Part shown: piece after piece, positions 1 to 13,469 of the stretch
Numbering within the stretch: the first letter of the stretch is position 1
How the letters are laid out: each line of letters starts with the position of its first letter
NCBI RefSeq assembly: GCF_030463535.1
Contig: NC_132896.1
Span: forward strand, 23,541,709-23,605,708
Source: Salminus brasiliensis
Lineage: Eukaryota > Chordata > Actinopteri > Characiformes > Bryconidae
DNA length: 64,000 nucleotides
Direction of reading: 5' to 3'
The notes under the pieces: generated by a model
The model's input: the letters and a program-made list of their open reading frames with translations, nothing else
What the model was told of the DNA's origin: nothing
Database searches by the model: none
Position numbers and translations under genes: made by a program

Positions 1-2512
1 GAAACAAGTAATGAGTATCTGTAAACTAAAAGACTAAACACTAATGTAACAGCCATGACAGAACTACAGCGTTCTGGTCTGAATCATAATCTTTTGTGTT
101 TCTTGAAATTTGACAGCAAGCTGTTAACAAAAGGCTCATGGTAATAGTTCAGGAGGTCTGGGTCTGAAATGACAAGGCAAACAAGGAGAGAGAACATCTG
201 CATACCAAGATTTCTTAATTGCGTGTTTGGGGGCTAGAGTGGAAAACTACAAAACAGAAATATGCGCCCAAAACAGCATGGCTGAATGGTAGCCAGCCGG
301 GGCCTTCGAAATGGATGAGTGATAATGAAAGTTTTTTAGATGAGTAGCCATGACCTCAGTGTAAGAAACGGGTTTAACAAGCTCCTGTCCATAAACTCTA
401 TCGCCCCAGGCGCAAGAATTTACAATCAGGCTATAAGACGGCCCCCCGTCCCCAGTATGTAAAGCAGCCTTGTGACTTTACTCCCGCAAAAATGTCGGCT
501 TTTAGGCATAATCTGGCTATTTATAACCCCTCAAGGAAACTTTAATGCTCGACTTGTTTACAGTGAAGCTCCATAATCGTTCTGTGCTTTTGATAATGTA
601 CGGGTCCTAATTTGCAGATATCATCATGAATAATTAAAAAAACTCTGGTTTTGGTCGCAACTTTTCCTCTCTCCCCCTAAGTAATTATAGCAAGGTGGAG
701 GGATCAGTGGGGCCGCAGCTTCCCCCTTGCTCGCCATGTTAGCCACATCTGTAAGTTTAGAACATGTCTGTGTATTGCCTCTATTTTCTGCTGCAGTCCC
801 TGCATTACCCCAGCAAAAAGCCTGTTCTGCCTAGTTCTTACTTGTGGGTGCAGCCTGCCAAGACATGTAGCTAAATGGTCCAGGGCATGCAGAACATGCC
901 CATAGTGGCTGTCCGCTCACCTCTTTCCACCAAGCAGAACCAATGCCACGACACACTTGCGTGCTTCCGACTGCACCCTGTCCATGTATAATGGATAGCT
1001 GAGAAGATGATGAGTGTTAAAGTCGCTCTCGGTACCCACCCAAAAACCAAGCAGAGCCCAGGCTATGAATATTTAGAGGATAGAAAGAGATGAGATGGAA
1101 AGAAAGAAAAAAAGAGAGATGGAAAATAAAAAGAATCAAATGCATGCTTCCGCCTTTCGAGCCAGGACCAGATGGAAAATGGGAAAAACAGACACTCCCT
1201 GTAATACCCAGCAGACCCTGGGCCCATTTTGGTGTGGACTGCAGGAAGCAGAGCCGCTAGATGCAAACCACTAGCCGTGCTCTAGGAGCCTCTTTTTGGC
1301 CTGAGCTGTGCTGGGACACCCCAGAGAAATGAAGCCACAATGGAAAGAGCAGAGTAGCATCTCCTGACCCTCTTCTCTCCACACACACTCCAGCCAGAGC
1401 CACCAGGGACACAAAGATAAGAGGAGCAAGGCGGGAGGGATGAGGGGGGAGAGGAGATCTGATAGCACTCTGAGGGTTCATCAAGCTGGGATAACAATTA
1501 TCTCTGTTTGACTGGCCCCTGGCCCTCACCCCCACCTTTTACCCCTCCACCTGAACGTACTCGGTGGACAGGCAAAAACGTGCGCTTTAGGTCAAGACGC
1601 TACACAGAAGCTACCAAAGACAGCTGGTAAAACTAGCGTATTCCAGCCTTCCGTCACAACTTCCATCCTAACATAACCCCCGCTCTCCTTAGAGAACGCA
1701 AGTGTGTGGACAGACTCTGAGCCACTGCAATAAATAAGACATATTATTGCCTTTTAACAGCATGAATAATGAATAACAATAAAAAGTTAATATATAACCA
1801 CATTAACCCCATTCTGCCATGCCTTAGCGTCTGGTGGTTGCCACTGCTGGCTGGTGAACATGTGGTCTTTTTCTCCATTCCTTTGCACAGAGATTAATTG
1901 GCATGTGCAGAAAGCACATTCCCTGCATGTTTGTTCTAGAGGAGGGTCATATTTAGATACAAAATAGCTCTTATGATAGCGGCGTAATTGTGATGCATTT
2001 CATAGACGTGGGCAGCCAGCTTTTAAACAGTCCTGCATGCTTCCCAGGGAGCCAGAGCCAATAGGCTTATTTAAGAGATTGCGCCTGAGGCAAAGAAACT
2101 CTCATTAAGGTGCTCCAATATTTGATATTGTGTTTGGTAATGAGGCTACTTAGTCATATGAGCTGTAGTAATTGGAGATAAATCCTATTAAATGTATTAG
2201 ATTTACTGCATATGACATACTGCAGTAAACAATATACACAGTATGTATGGGGTTCATATCTTCACATCTTTTTTCCAGCTTTTAAAAGGAGCATTTTTAG
2301 GAATGATGAGCGCATCAGGCAGAAAGGTGGCTCACAGAGGGAATTATTTAATAACCGCAGTTTATTGATTTTGCTCGGTTCTATAACAAAGGCAGCAAAT
2401 GAGATTTTGATAGAAATTTTAATATCTGGCTTTGTTCGCCATCCAAAATGAAAGTGTGTGGGATGCATATTTCATTCAGCTTTTGTTGCTCCTCCGTTTA
2501 TCTTCTTCCTAG
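1..2512 (+). other. efnb1 intron 3 (3' part)
   Basis: This is intron sequence upstream of exon 4. I looked for the preceding ephrin exon, which should end near a KIIMKVG-like motif, and did not find it. The intron is mostly unique, with purine-rich runs near 1080-1140 and homeodomain-like TAATTA cores at several points. No transposon was recognised. Confidence 0.7.
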
Positions 2513-2629
2513 ACCCTAATGCGGCGATGCCCGACACAGAGCAGACTAAATCGCCCATGCCTGAACCTGACGCCAGCTCCAACCCTGTTAACCCGGACCT
2601 GGACGGACCACTGGAGCCTGGGAATACTG
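2513..2629 (+). CDS. efnb1: efnb1 exon 4 (juxtamembrane linker)
   Basis: The exon is bounded by an acceptor (tcttcttcctag at 2501-2512) and a donor (gtatgg from 2630). Its 117 nt begin with the last two bases of a split codon and end with the first base of the next. It encodes an acidic, Pro/Ser-rich, unstructured linker ([20 protein letters not shown], then a similar stretch). The start DPNA matches the human GQDPNA junction, which fixes the frame. Confidence 0.9.
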
Positions 2630-4142
2630 GTATGGCTTCTTTTTTGTGATATTCCACTGTCTTTTACTTCTATATTTTTAAGTGCAGCCGGAACATTTTG
2701 TAGGCGATAGAGACCGAGATAGAGCCATGCACAGCCATTAAAGTCAGTCAGCAGGGTTGGACTGAGGTGAAGGGAATTTCTGGCATCTGCACTTCGATTG
2801 TATAAAAAACAGATTTTTTCTCTACTCAGATTTCAGTCACTAGAGCTGCCTTTTTTTTGTATGGCTCTGTCCACCCAGGACGCCGGCCAATGAAAGGATA
2901 AAACAAAATCAGATGTGCAAAAAGCCCCCTTCTGCCTCATTCCCAGAGCATCAGGATAGTACCATATTTCAGCCTTTTTTCCTACATATGCTTTTGTAGA
3001 AGACAAATGTGTCTTGGTGCAAGGGTCCATCATAATCCATCGCAATGTATTGGATTACTTTTCTCGCTTTTTCTCACCACTGATCAAGTTGCACAGTCCA
3101 AGACACATTTTTTTCTGTTGCTGTTGAGACTTGTTTTATGATTATTTTATTGAGAATAAATTTACCCAGCAAAGTATTCGGTATGTACTACTTTTTTTCT
3201 CAAGTGACAGCTTATTGTCACTTATGTGATGTAAGCATTTTCATTTCATCATTTTCAGCAAATTTATATTCAATGACAGATCTTTCCCTTGACCCAAAAG
3301 TGGTTGCTCAGCCAAGACATGTTTGCTCAGAATTACAAGGCCTACATGGCTAATAAGTAATGGAAAATGCAAAAGGGAATGCAAAAAAACTTCTCAAATA
3401 CAGTGTCTATGAAAAGTAATCACATTTGCTGGCTACCAAATCACCTACTTAAGTTTTAACACCAGCTGGTGGTTTTTGCAATGCATCAAATTATCTTTAA
3501 ATATCAACCAAAGACGGTATAACTTTACAGTAGAAGAATCTTGTCTGAGTTTTGTTTGTCCATTTTGTCCTTTAGTATATATCAGCTTTCATTACTAAAT
3601 ACATGGACCTTGTAGCTCCAGTGCAAAATGAAAAAAAAAACAAAGAAACAAACTTAGAACACCAAACATGTCTTCTTTCATCCACTGTATTTGGTTTGAG
3701 GGGAGAATTGTAAATTTGAGTTGAATTCCAAAGGTTTTTGACATTGTTACTTTTACATCTAGACACCATCAACCAGGAGAACAAGAACAACGGGGTCGAC
3801 GGCATCCTTGGCTCCAAAATCGCTGTGTTCTCAGCCATTGGTGCAGGCTGTGTAATCTTCCTCATCCTTATTATCTTCTTGGTCATTCTACTGATCAAGA
3901 TCCGCAAGCGTTCGCGGAAGCCCTCACAGCCACGGCCGGCCGCCCTGTCTCTCAGCACGCTGGCCAGTCCCAAGATGTCAGGCGGTGCTGGCTCTGAACC
4001 CAGCGACATAATTATCCCCTTACGGACAGAGAACAACTACTGCCCGCATTACGAAAAGGTCAGCGGGGACTATGGCCACCCTGTCTACATCGTACAGGAG
4101 ATGCCTCCACAAAGCCCAGCCAACATCTACTACAAGGTGTGA
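2513..4142 (+). CDS. efnb1: efnb1, ephrin-B1 (3' part, last two coding exons)
   Basis: Ephrin-B1 is a membrane-anchored ligand for EphB receptors that also signals backwards into its own cell through its cytoplasmic tail. Only coding exons 4 and 5 are present (2513-2629 joined to 3763-4142). The receptor-binding ectodomain exons must lie left of the window. The join is in phase (G|AC) and gives a Ser/Pro/Asp-rich juxtamembrane linker beginning DPNA as in human ephrin-B1, a hydrophobic segment ([20 protein letters not shown]) followed by basic KIRKRSRK, the ALSSLST-type stretch read here as [12 protein letters not shown], the conserved [11 protein letters not shown] block, the tyrosine-rich tail and the terminal PDZ ligand YYKV. 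'[12 protein letters not shown]' fits ephrin-B1 better than B2 or B3. Paralogue choice is strong but made from memory. It is convergent with ar, about 45 kb away. Confidence 0.95.
2630..3762 (+). other. efnb1 intron 4
   Basis: A 1.13-kb intron between the linker exon and the transmembrane exon, with GT and AG ends. Near 3400-3425 there is a short stretch (acagtgtctatgaaaagtaa) resembling the end of a Tc1-like fish transposon. Otherwise it is unique AT-rich sequence. Confidence 0.75.
3763..4142 (+). CDS. efnb1: efnb1 exon 5 (transmembrane helix and cytoplasmic tail)
   Basis: Terminal coding exon, acceptor tttacatctag ending at 3762, stop TGA at 4140-4142. It encodes the membrane helix and the almost invariant ephrin-B tail, with tyrosines in [19 protein letters not shown] and NIYYKV. 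These are the known phosphorylation and SH2/PDZ docking sites of the family. Nothing appears broken. Confidence 0.95.
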
Positions 4143-4535
4143 TGCTGGGGGGAGAAAAAGGTGTAATAAAAAAAGAACTGAGGCATTTTTGTTTCACACT
4201 TCCATTACAGGACCTCTTTGTGAGCCACCGTTTTTTTTACCTTGACCTCTGACTTTGAGAGGCTTCGTAAACCGGAGACCAGACCAGAAACAGTCAGCGA
4301 AGAACCGCAGATACAGCCTGTGTGAACTGGAGCAATGATTTTGTTCGTTTTGCAGGCTGAAGGCTTGCCGTGGGAGCTTTTCACCCTTTTTTTTCTTTCT
4401 CAAGTTCCATGATATGCCATTCGGAGCAGCTGGAACACAAGTGGACAAGCTTGCTGCGCAGTGCTTCGGAAACAAAGCAACCAGAAACCACACACTGAAA
4501 ACAAGAACAAACAACCTTTTTTAACTTAAATTAAA
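4143..4535 (+). other. efnb1 3' untranslated region (putative minimum)
   Basis: Sequence directly after the stop codon. AATAAA occurs at 4165-4170, too near the stop to be the likely main signal. ATTAAA at 4530-4535 is a plausible poly(A) signal. Mammalian EFNB1 has a long 3' UTR, so the true end may be further right. Confidence 0.4.
4530..4535 (+). terminator. candidate efnb1 poly(A) signal ATTAAA
   Basis: An ATTAAA hexamer about 390 nt after the efnb1 stop codon. It is chosen only by position and sequence; no transcript evidence is available. Confidence 0.25.
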
Positions 4536-7500
4536 GCCGATCCTGCTTTTTTCGGGCTGGCCGGCCAGTTGAAAATGGAGCCTTTTTAATGCTCAGGTAA
4601 CAAGGGCACAATGAGGTGACGAATAATGGAAATCATATGATGTTTGCCTTACTATTTTTGATGGAAAACCTTTTTGCTCCTTCCACAAAAAGTATTGTTT
4701 TGCAATTATGTTCTTAGGCTTTTTTCAATGTATTCTCTTATAAGTGAATATTTCACTTCTCTATCCTTATCTCTGCCACCTTTGTGTGTTTAACATGTGT
4801 AGTAAATGATCATTTGGTCCCAGTTGTCCTTTTACACATAGTCTGTAATAATATGCTATGTCATGTATTTGTGTACACATGGCATTTGGAATCAGGCTCT
4901 TGTGTTCACAAGTAGAGGCAACCCCTGGCCTGGGTATTTATGACTAAGCCGCTTGCATTTCAGAAGCCGATCTTGCACACATGTCAAGGCAGGCCATGGT
5001 AAATTGTGGCTGCTGATGCATCCGCAGCCTGCTAGCTGCTTGGTGGAACAGGAGTAAACTCACAGCTTATACAGAAGTGTTAATGGGTGCTATTAATTAG
5101 CTTTTCAACAACAGATCAACATGATGGATGACAGAATCAACATTTTTTACTAAAAAAGAAAGAAACATGTTGCTAGAGAGCAATCTGAATGCTAATTAGC
5201 TTGGAGGAAGCCAGGCCTCGGCCCTTGTGTCAAAATGTGAAGCTGGAAGTGGTTAAGTAGGTAAAATATGGCTGTTAGGTCAGTGCAGTAGGAAGGCCTA
5301 GTGAGTTTTTAATCTGAATAAAAAAATGAATCACAAAAGTGTTGGGTACAGTTTAATTAGTAGGAAGCACAAACACAATCAAAATAGCACAGCTGTCAGA
5401 GATGTGCATTAGATGTGCAAGTCAAAAACGAATTGTGAGAATTACAGCAATATGGAAAAAACTCTCAAAGCTATCAAGCCTAAACAGTGAGGCTCTGCTC
5501 TCTCTGATACAATCAGTCTTTAACCTGTATATGTTTCAGAGCAAAGTACTCGTGACATAAACTATTTGGTGTAATTGTTTTAATTTCATCCATGTTTGAC
5601 AGCTGCCGTGATAAAGATCACATTATATTGTTGATTCTTTTTCTTGCCAACATTTCTTTCCTCCCCTCCCTACATTTGACCGTCTCATTCCTTGTCGACT
5701 AAACTAACGTTTTTCCTCCCTTTAATAGCTTCAAACATATCACCAACTTTTATTGTTGAGCTTATGTTTTCTTCGTCTTTCTATCAGGTAAATCATGATA
5801 ATCTTCAGGTGTCAAAGGTTATGCTGTGTTAAAAACCAAGAATAAATTCAAATTAGTCTAGCCCAGTATCTGGAAGGGAATGTTCTGGCTGTTCTAACAG
5901 CTGCTTGTGCTTTGGTTAGGGAGAAGAAAAAAACAAGCAGGTCAGCTAAGGACAGGCGTTTGCTTGTAAAGATGAATACTGAAGCAAGCTCAATTTTATC
6001 ATGCAGTAAAACTGTTGACTGCCTATCGCCAAGTGTTTATGCTCAAAAACAATGACGGCACAGATAAGTCCTGTTCCAGACATAGGGAAAAAAATTTGCA
6101 TCTCTGAGAGTATTTCCTTTATTTTTTGTGTATTTTTAGTTAATGTAGTGACATGTCAATATTGTTCACAATCTGGCAAAAAAAGAATAAATAACTAAGA
6201 CAATGTAAATATGTGGATAATGTTAAAATAACCTAATTTCACCTGAGCCCTGTTTAGGAAACAAATGCGAAAATTACATTTTTGTAATGACTTTGTAAAT
6301 AGTTGTCTTTTTAAATTGCATTTTGTATAAATTCTTGCATTCTTGTTTCTTTTTGCTTTTCATAGTTGAACAAAAGTTTAAATTACAGTACTCTCTGAGA
6401 GGTTGATGCACAATAGCCAGGCATGCCCAAAGTGCCAGATATTTTAAGCGCATCACATTATTTTTCTTAGTTCTCTATCAACACTGTATTTTATCTACAT
6501 TTACATTTTACCGTACTCTTTCAGATCCCAAGAATCTTATTATTGAACCCAGATTCTGAATTATAATGTCTGAGCTAAACCTAAGTCATTCTCATAGTGG
6601 AGGTGGAAAATAACTTTTGCAATGAAATGGACTCAATACCGTGAGCAGTGACCACAGCAGCCATTCATTTGTAACCAGCACTTAGATTTTACCCTTATTA
6701 AAATGATAGCATGTCATTACATTTGGGGGTAACCTTAAATCAACTTGTGCATTACATCCATTACTGTATGTCACAGGGCTGTGCCTTTAACTGTGTGTGG
6801 GTCAAATTAATCTGGATTTCGGTTGAGTAATTAGATCATACCGAGGTTTGGCACACCATATCTGATAAATCAGGAGGTGTGTGTGTGATCTTCATTATCT
6901 CATTACCCAGCTCTCTCCCCAAGACAGCATCAGGGAAAGAGAAATTACATGGTAATAACACCTATATCACTGAGCCAACCTTGACTTCACTTTTGTAGGC
7001 ACTACTTTGTTGTTGATACGTGTGCACTCTCCAAGAGGTCACACTCTAATTGTATGATGTAGATCAGGCCAAACTCTAAGACCCAGTAATCACTCACTCA
7101 CTTACTTTCGGTGCGTCTGCCAACACATCCAAAAGAGCTTAGCGGAGAGAATGAGAGCGAAGGAAAAAGAGAGAGTTGGGGAAAGAAGACTCCCTGGTGT
7201 TTTACATATTTCACTTAAATCCTCACAGAAATTGCACAAAATCCATTCGTTTATTATTGTGTTTTGGTTTGCCATAAAAATACGGCCTGTCAAAGTCTGA
7301 AACATACAGAACTTGTGTTTCCTGCTCCTACAGGAGCATTTTCCAATTACTTGAAGTACAGAATTCCTCAGGCTTTGCCCATTACTTCCTGTCTGTTCCT
7401 ATTAGCAGTTCACAGTTGTTCCTATTCTTAAAGCTTGTATCCATGTTGGTAAAGTATGTAACAGTGATAACACCTGGTTAGAGTTGTGATCAGTATTGTG

Positions 7501-10500
7501 GCATGTGTTAGGCCTCATTTTTTCCATTAATATAGTCGACGTGAAGTTGTTTTAAATGTTTTTTTGTTTTTTTTTTCATTTCTCCGTGTTGATGACCCCT
7601 GCTGCTGGAGAGTCCCAGCAATTCTTTTACTATATGCTTTGGGTGAACATTGCCTTTACTTGGTTCATGTTTTATGTTCAGGAGCAGTTGTGATATCTGC
7701 TTCCTCTTTTTTTTTGTTCAATACTCAGTATTATGTTGTGTGTACATGCTCACAAAGCCTGATTCCGTGTGTTTATAATAGTTCAGTGCTGATTTTTGCA
7801 ATGCACACCACAGCTTTTCTGGCATAGCTCATCACAACTGATTCAAATGACAACACAATGTTCCACAAAACAACTGAAACCTGATATTGCTTATTTGACA
7901 AAATAAATTTCTTTTCCCATGGAAGTTTGCCTGTGCAGTTTTCTCTGGTACCTTTGTTTGTAGATGGGCTTTGTGGCATCTATATGTGGAATTAAACAGA
8001 ACTGAAACTAACACCTGTTTTGAAAACCTCCTCCCTGTTGTGTAAAAATGAAGGCAGGTTTGGGTACAGCCAAAGCTTTAACATGCCTCAGCTTTGACCT
8101 GGCCCTTGTCCCACATACCGGAAGGCTGAGGCTCCAGGTGGCAACAGTGCTGCTAGTTAAAACACGGCTGAAACCCGCAGCAGTTTTAAAATTTTTACCC
8201 ACCTTTCCATGCTCCTAATGAACCTACAGCCAGCCGACGGCAATAAAACAAAAGACTCGCCTTAAATTCCAGATGTCAGGAGGAACTAAGCATCTCAACT
8301 GGCGGGAGACTACAGCTGAGTACTGCATTTTCTGGCTGTCTTTGGCTTATGTTTTTTTTTTCCTCTCTTCCCCCGGCATAGGAGAAAGCATGGTTTGCTC
8401 AGAGACGCTGATGAACAATAACTGGGTGACTAGGCTCCTTCTGCTGCACACTGTAAATTAGTCTGCTCGTTTAGCTCCCGCTCTCTGAGCCCCTACTCCT
8501 CAGCCTAGGACTTTTTAATAGGCTGGAGCCTGGGCTTGAGCGGCTCTGAGAAGCAGGTGATTAGGCCGAGAGCTCTTGTGTCAGCGGGGCTACACTCCTC
8601 TTCTTTCTCCTCTCACGGAGGCAATGGCCCACACTGCCAGCACAACACAGGCAAAGCCCAGACAAAAAGTATTCAACTACTTTGTCCAGCAGGGCTTCAG
8701 CCAGGGCTGGCTAGCTTAATCGTGTGCCTGTTCAAACAAGGATTGCATAGGCAGGCTTAATGGGAAGTGCATGTTTCATTGGTTCTACTCATTTTAATGT
8801 TCACATAAAAGGGTTTTGATCTAGCTAATTTTTAAAGTCTTTAAATTTACATCTATGGGCTAAGACTAATTATTCAATAACAGCATGTAAAATAAATAAA
8901 TCCCTTTATTATGCTGTTATTGTGTGTTCATATTGTATCAGCAGCCAGTGGACCTATACAGCTATATTTCAACGTTTCAACCCACGTTTCAAATCCTGAT
9001 ATTTATAGTGTTCCACTGTTTATAGGTTGTACTTTTTTTTAGAAATTATCCCAAATAAGATGCAATAAGACTGAAAGAACAGCATTTACTGGGTGAGTAA
9101 CTGCACATTAAAAAAGTTTCAGAGCTAAGAAGAAATAAAAACTGCCACAATGCAGAAACACATGATAAAAGTCAATATACAGTCAGTACAATGAGCAGAC
9201 GATTCATCTTAATGTTGTTGACGTAACTAAAGTACATGAGTAGAAACAGGCAGGATTGAAATGCAGCATTTGTTATATCAACTCTGATCTCTAACTTAGC
9301 ATTAGCTCCACATGGGCTGTTGTCCTTCTCGAACTGGAAAGACTGGGTTTCATTTAGCGTTCAGCTCTGCCCCTGTTCGCTCTCTGCCTTTTTGTTAGAA
9401 ATGAGCTTCTTTATTATGCAATTACACATAGATGGCCGGAGGATTAGCTCCTTGTACGCATCCGTCAGGTTTGAGAGCTTTAACGTTGCGTGAAATGTTA
9501 TTAACTTTATTGAGCGTCACTTCTTAGATGGATGCCTCAGCAAATATGTCCCTCTTTATTACATGTGCTCGGTAGCACTGCTAAAGCAAGCGGTGCATAA
9601 ACGGGTACGGACTGCCTGCGGTGATGCTCATCACTGAACGGATTTCTGAAAACAATATGCAACACAGTGTGTAAGCCTACAGGCAGGTAGGCTCAACTGG
9701 GCCTTTCTTCCCTTTCAGCCATTATGAGGCCCTCACTGCGTGGAGCTGTTGTGGGTTTTATTAAAATCCCCCACTTCGCCACCGAGGCTTTGCATTTATT
9801 CTGAAAACACAAAACTCAATAGTACAAACCACTGATGCAACGTGCTGTATGACAACGCCACTCCACAACTGCAGCAGTGAGTGGTACTGAGGAAGAGAAA
9901 ATATAGAAACAATATCTCAATCAGAGATGGTTCACTCTTTTACTCACTCACAAAACGTACCTACTAAGACTACCTAGAGAAAGCCTTAGCTCAATCACAT
10001 AATAATCGAAGGAATTCCAATATTGTCTCTATGCGCATCAGAAACATTACCCTTTTTATCTTATCAAAGTTTGGTGATACAAAAGCGTTTGGTAATACAA
10101 ATGTTGAAATATAAAATGAAAATAGTTTAATCATAATAAAGGTCCAGTAACAGCAGAATGTAGGCAAAACGAAACATGCTGCAATGTAATGTTATTTTTG
10201 TTAATTTAACAAACTTTGAAGTAGCTGAATTCCTCTCCAATTCATACAATATATTGGACTGGGAAAATGCTATATTGAAATGGCCTTTTGTGCAATAGCC
10301 TCTTCTTTCTCTGTATGGATTATTACAGTCTTTTCAATAAACAGTTTTACATTGACAGCCAATACACAGTAGTGCTTCACGTAATAATTCTACTATTTGC
10401 CCTATGAATAACCCTTATTTCCACATTGACAATGCATTGAGGTTTTTTTATTAAGATGACCAGACATTTTCTGGACATGTCTTCTTTTTGGGTTTTAAAA

Positions 10501-11044
10501 AATGTATCCAGACAGGATTTCTATACTGTTTAAAATACCCAGGAATTCACTTTGATTTTACATTAGTGTTTTCCTTTTAAACACTTAACCTTCAACTTCT
10601 CTTTAAATCCCACCTTCTCTCCACAACAACTTGTCTATGTGTACTTGCAGCTATAGAATCATTGGCCAAACTGCTTGAGCGAGCATGAGAGACAAAATAG
10701 CAGGAGATGAACGCTATCTTGCAAAAACATTCTTACTTTTTGAAGCCGATGTAAAAAGCCACAAAATAAAGAACAACTACCAGTTTCAAATGATATTGTG
10801 ACAAATGATTTCATGTCAAAGGATTTCAAAAAGTTACATATCTACATACAAAAAACAAACAAACAAGATAACGAAAACAATTTTTGGGCAGCGATACAAT
10901 ATCCAAATAACTTCATGTAATTCACAGATGTTAATTAAAATGAGGATTTTTTTCTAAATTCAAGCTGGATCACATTTAGAGCCATTGCCATACAAGTATT
11001 TATCCATAAATATTCAATCATACTACATGGTACTGCTACATAAT
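4536..11044. other. intergenic, mostly unique AT-rich DNA
   Basis: No gene recognised. Short ORFs here have no familiar protein content and random-looking composition. Two blocks, about 8260-8760 and 9300-9800, are GC-richer and non-repetitive, with TAATTA and CAATAA cores, and could be regulatory. A T-rich stretch near 7556-7580 and a GT run near 6876 are simple sequence. Confidence 0.6.
8260..8760. promoter_or_regulatory. candidate conserved non-coding element
   Basis: Non-repetitive, GC-richer block inside AT-rich desert that does not read as an exon. It is proposed by appearance only. Conservation with other fish would have to be measured. Confidence 0.25.
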
Positions 11045-11545
11045 CCATAGCCCTATTCGAATTGGATTAGTTTTTAGGGGGATGTCTGTAAAAAATATAT
11101 TCTCAGTGACACCCCATCACATCCAGACAGCAATAGAATTTCCATAAGCTGAGTGAGTTTCTAGTTAATGTTGGCATCACATGATCGAAGAGGTGCTGAT
11201 TCTTATTTCACTCTGGGACAAATTCAGTTTGTGTATAACTAACAGAGCATCTCTGATGGCTACACACACACACAGACTAATTACAGTGTGTAGCAGCAGT
11301 CAAAACCCCAATGCAAAGCAACATTGCCCTGGAAAGAGACAGATAGAAATGGTGTATCCAGGTGGGAATGAAATTGTCATATGACCTCTGAGTTCATTAC
11401 AAAACAGCACCTAAAGCCCTGTTTAGATTGGATTAGTTTATCAGGGGGATGTCTAAAAAATTGTACTTGTCTTTTCAGTGACAAAATTCTCACATCTACA
11501 TGGGAATAATTTTACCCGAGGATGTGTGAGTTTCTAGCTCGAAGG
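11045..11545 (+). repeat. pair of related direct repeats
   Basis: Two diverged copies of one roughly 130-nt unit. Copy A runs about 11045-11170 and copy B about 11407-11545. Both share attggattagttt, agggggatgtct, cagtgaca and gtgagtttctag in the same order and at similar spacing. About 230 nt of unrelated sequence lies between them. They may be the two ends of one element or a local duplication. I do not know the family name. Confidence 0.6.
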
Positions 11546-11594
11546 TTTGCAGTTGCGTAGTATACTTATACTTATACTTGCGCAGTATAAATAC

Positions 11595-11621
11595 AATAGA
11601 ATATCACAACGATATTCTATT
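11595..11621. repeat. perfect short inverted repeat
   Basis: Arms of 11 nt (aatagaatatc and gatattctatt) around a 5-nt loop, just after three tandem cttata-like units at about 11562-11580. It lies immediately right of the 11.4-kb repeat copy, so it may belong to that element. Confidence 0.6.
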
Positions 11622-13425
11622 ATATCTATTTGGGCACACCCACTGCATCTTTACACCGAATCTATCTATCATGGCTGATATGTAAGAGAGGGAGTTCCAG
11701 TTACATCATAGCGCATTCCCGACATTATTAAAATTAGATACATAACAGGATTTCACTGCAGCATTTTTAAGTAACTGGTAGCTTAATAATCAAGGAGGTT
11801 AACCATACTGTACCATACAGTGAGGTATTAAACACACTATAAAATTATTTTTAAAATGCAGGATTTCCAAAAAAAATCAGTCCAGAATATCACATTAGGG
11901 AAATGATTAGCTAAAAACAGTGAACAGTAATAGTGAGTAATGGCTGATACTAAGCATTAAGGTACCACTGGAATAGAAAGTGTTATGCCTATATATAAGG
12001 ACTAAACTCATTTTTATTAAACTATTTGAATGTAGCCAAATTTACCAGAGCACTGGAAAAGCAGAAAATGGCTGATGTACAAAATATTGCATTGTTTGTC
12101 TAAGGCAGCGATTTCAAGCATACCCCTTTAACACGTAATTCACTGTGATGATGAAGTGTGGCTTTAGCAGAATGTCAGGCTGATTATCACTTCGCAAAGC
12201 CATCAAATGGTACATCATAAGATGCGATCATCGATTATACTTATCCTCAAGTACTAGGGGGATTGAGCTCTTCTGTCTTAATGCATTCTCTATCGACCTT
12301 CATAGAGGGCTGCCATATTTCACAATAGAATCAATGCAGATTCGTCAGTTAATGCGGTATCTTCATATCACATTGAGACGATTGTCTTGCGAGTTTAAAA
12401 GCTTGGCCATCAGTTCTGTTTTGAATAATCAGATTACATGACAGCGTTTCACGAAGCAGGGAGATTAATCAGAGCTGTCAAGCTTTAAAGACTTGCGGAA
12501 GGAAAACAAGTGTGGGGAGCAGTGCCTTGGCGTTTGTAATGGCGGACTCTGTATTGATATTGATACAGGCCCAATTTCAATCACCGGCACAAAACCACAC
12601 TCATAATGGGATGCTTTTATCTGTGGAGGTGGAAGTAATGAAGCGCAAGCCGTGAACTTCTCCTCTCCTGAGACCCTAGAATACAGAGAGCCTTTCCTCT
12701 TTCTATCTCCAGCCAGCTCACATATTGATGGGATTATGGCCAGAGACATGTTCAGCCATGCCCTGGAGATGGCGGAGATCCAAGCGAGCTGCTGCTCATC
12801 AATCAAAATGAAAGTGGAGCCTTTGAATCTGAGGTAGAAAAAAGAGGTTTGCAGTATTGGCTGTTCCACAGGTGCCAGGACATGGTGGGAACTATTTTGT
12901 AAGGGGTGTGTTCTATGCATTTACCTCTTTGTGGAAACCAAATGTCCCCAAGGTGATAAAATAGCTCCCCATTAAGTCCCTGTAAGAAATAAAGCTGTGC
13001 ACAAAATAGCTGAAAGATTTCTGTTTGGTTGCAAAGGTTAAAATCATGGTTGGGTTAGGCAGGGCAGTACATAATACCTTTTACCTTTTTAGCTCTGGTG
13101 TTATACAAATGGCAAGTTTAATAGCACAAATAAAAACGCGAATTAGATGAATTAGATCAAATGCTTATTTAATGCTTATTTAAGTATTCACATCAGTGTA
13201 TGGGACAAACAGTAGCTGCTTGTAAAGGCTTTGTATTTTAAAGACATGGGGGAACCAAAAATTCATGTGCTCTTTCTAATTAATTGCTCTTGTAGGTACA
13301 TGATACACATACTAAGTATACCCCATCAATAACTTACCAATACATGACTGATACATTTCTCCACATTGCTCCTCTTTTGGTTCTGACCTTGGGTAACAAT
13401 TCAGTGGTACCCTCACCAATCACAA
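11622..13425. other. intergenic, with a candidate regulatory block
   Basis: No gene supported. The segment about 12340-12850 is non-repetitive and balanced in composition, contains GATTA and TGATAATT-type cores, and is open for 151 codons on the minus strand (12465-12920). That product resembles no protein I know. I read it as a candidate conserved non-coding element rather than an exon. Confidence 0.4.
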
Positions 13426-13469
13426 AGATTTTTAGTTTATTCTTCCGACACGCTCACTTTTTCTCAGCA

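Noticed and set aside
1..2512. efnb1 exon 3 near the run gataatgaaagt at about 322
   Set aside because: The frame runs into a stop (ATA ATG AAA GTT TTT TAG), without the conserved KVG ending or a splice donor.
3572..4036. 154-codon frame antisense to efnb1
   Set aside because: It is the reverse-strand shadow of the strongly conserved efnb1 last exon and intron; it shows no protein similarity.
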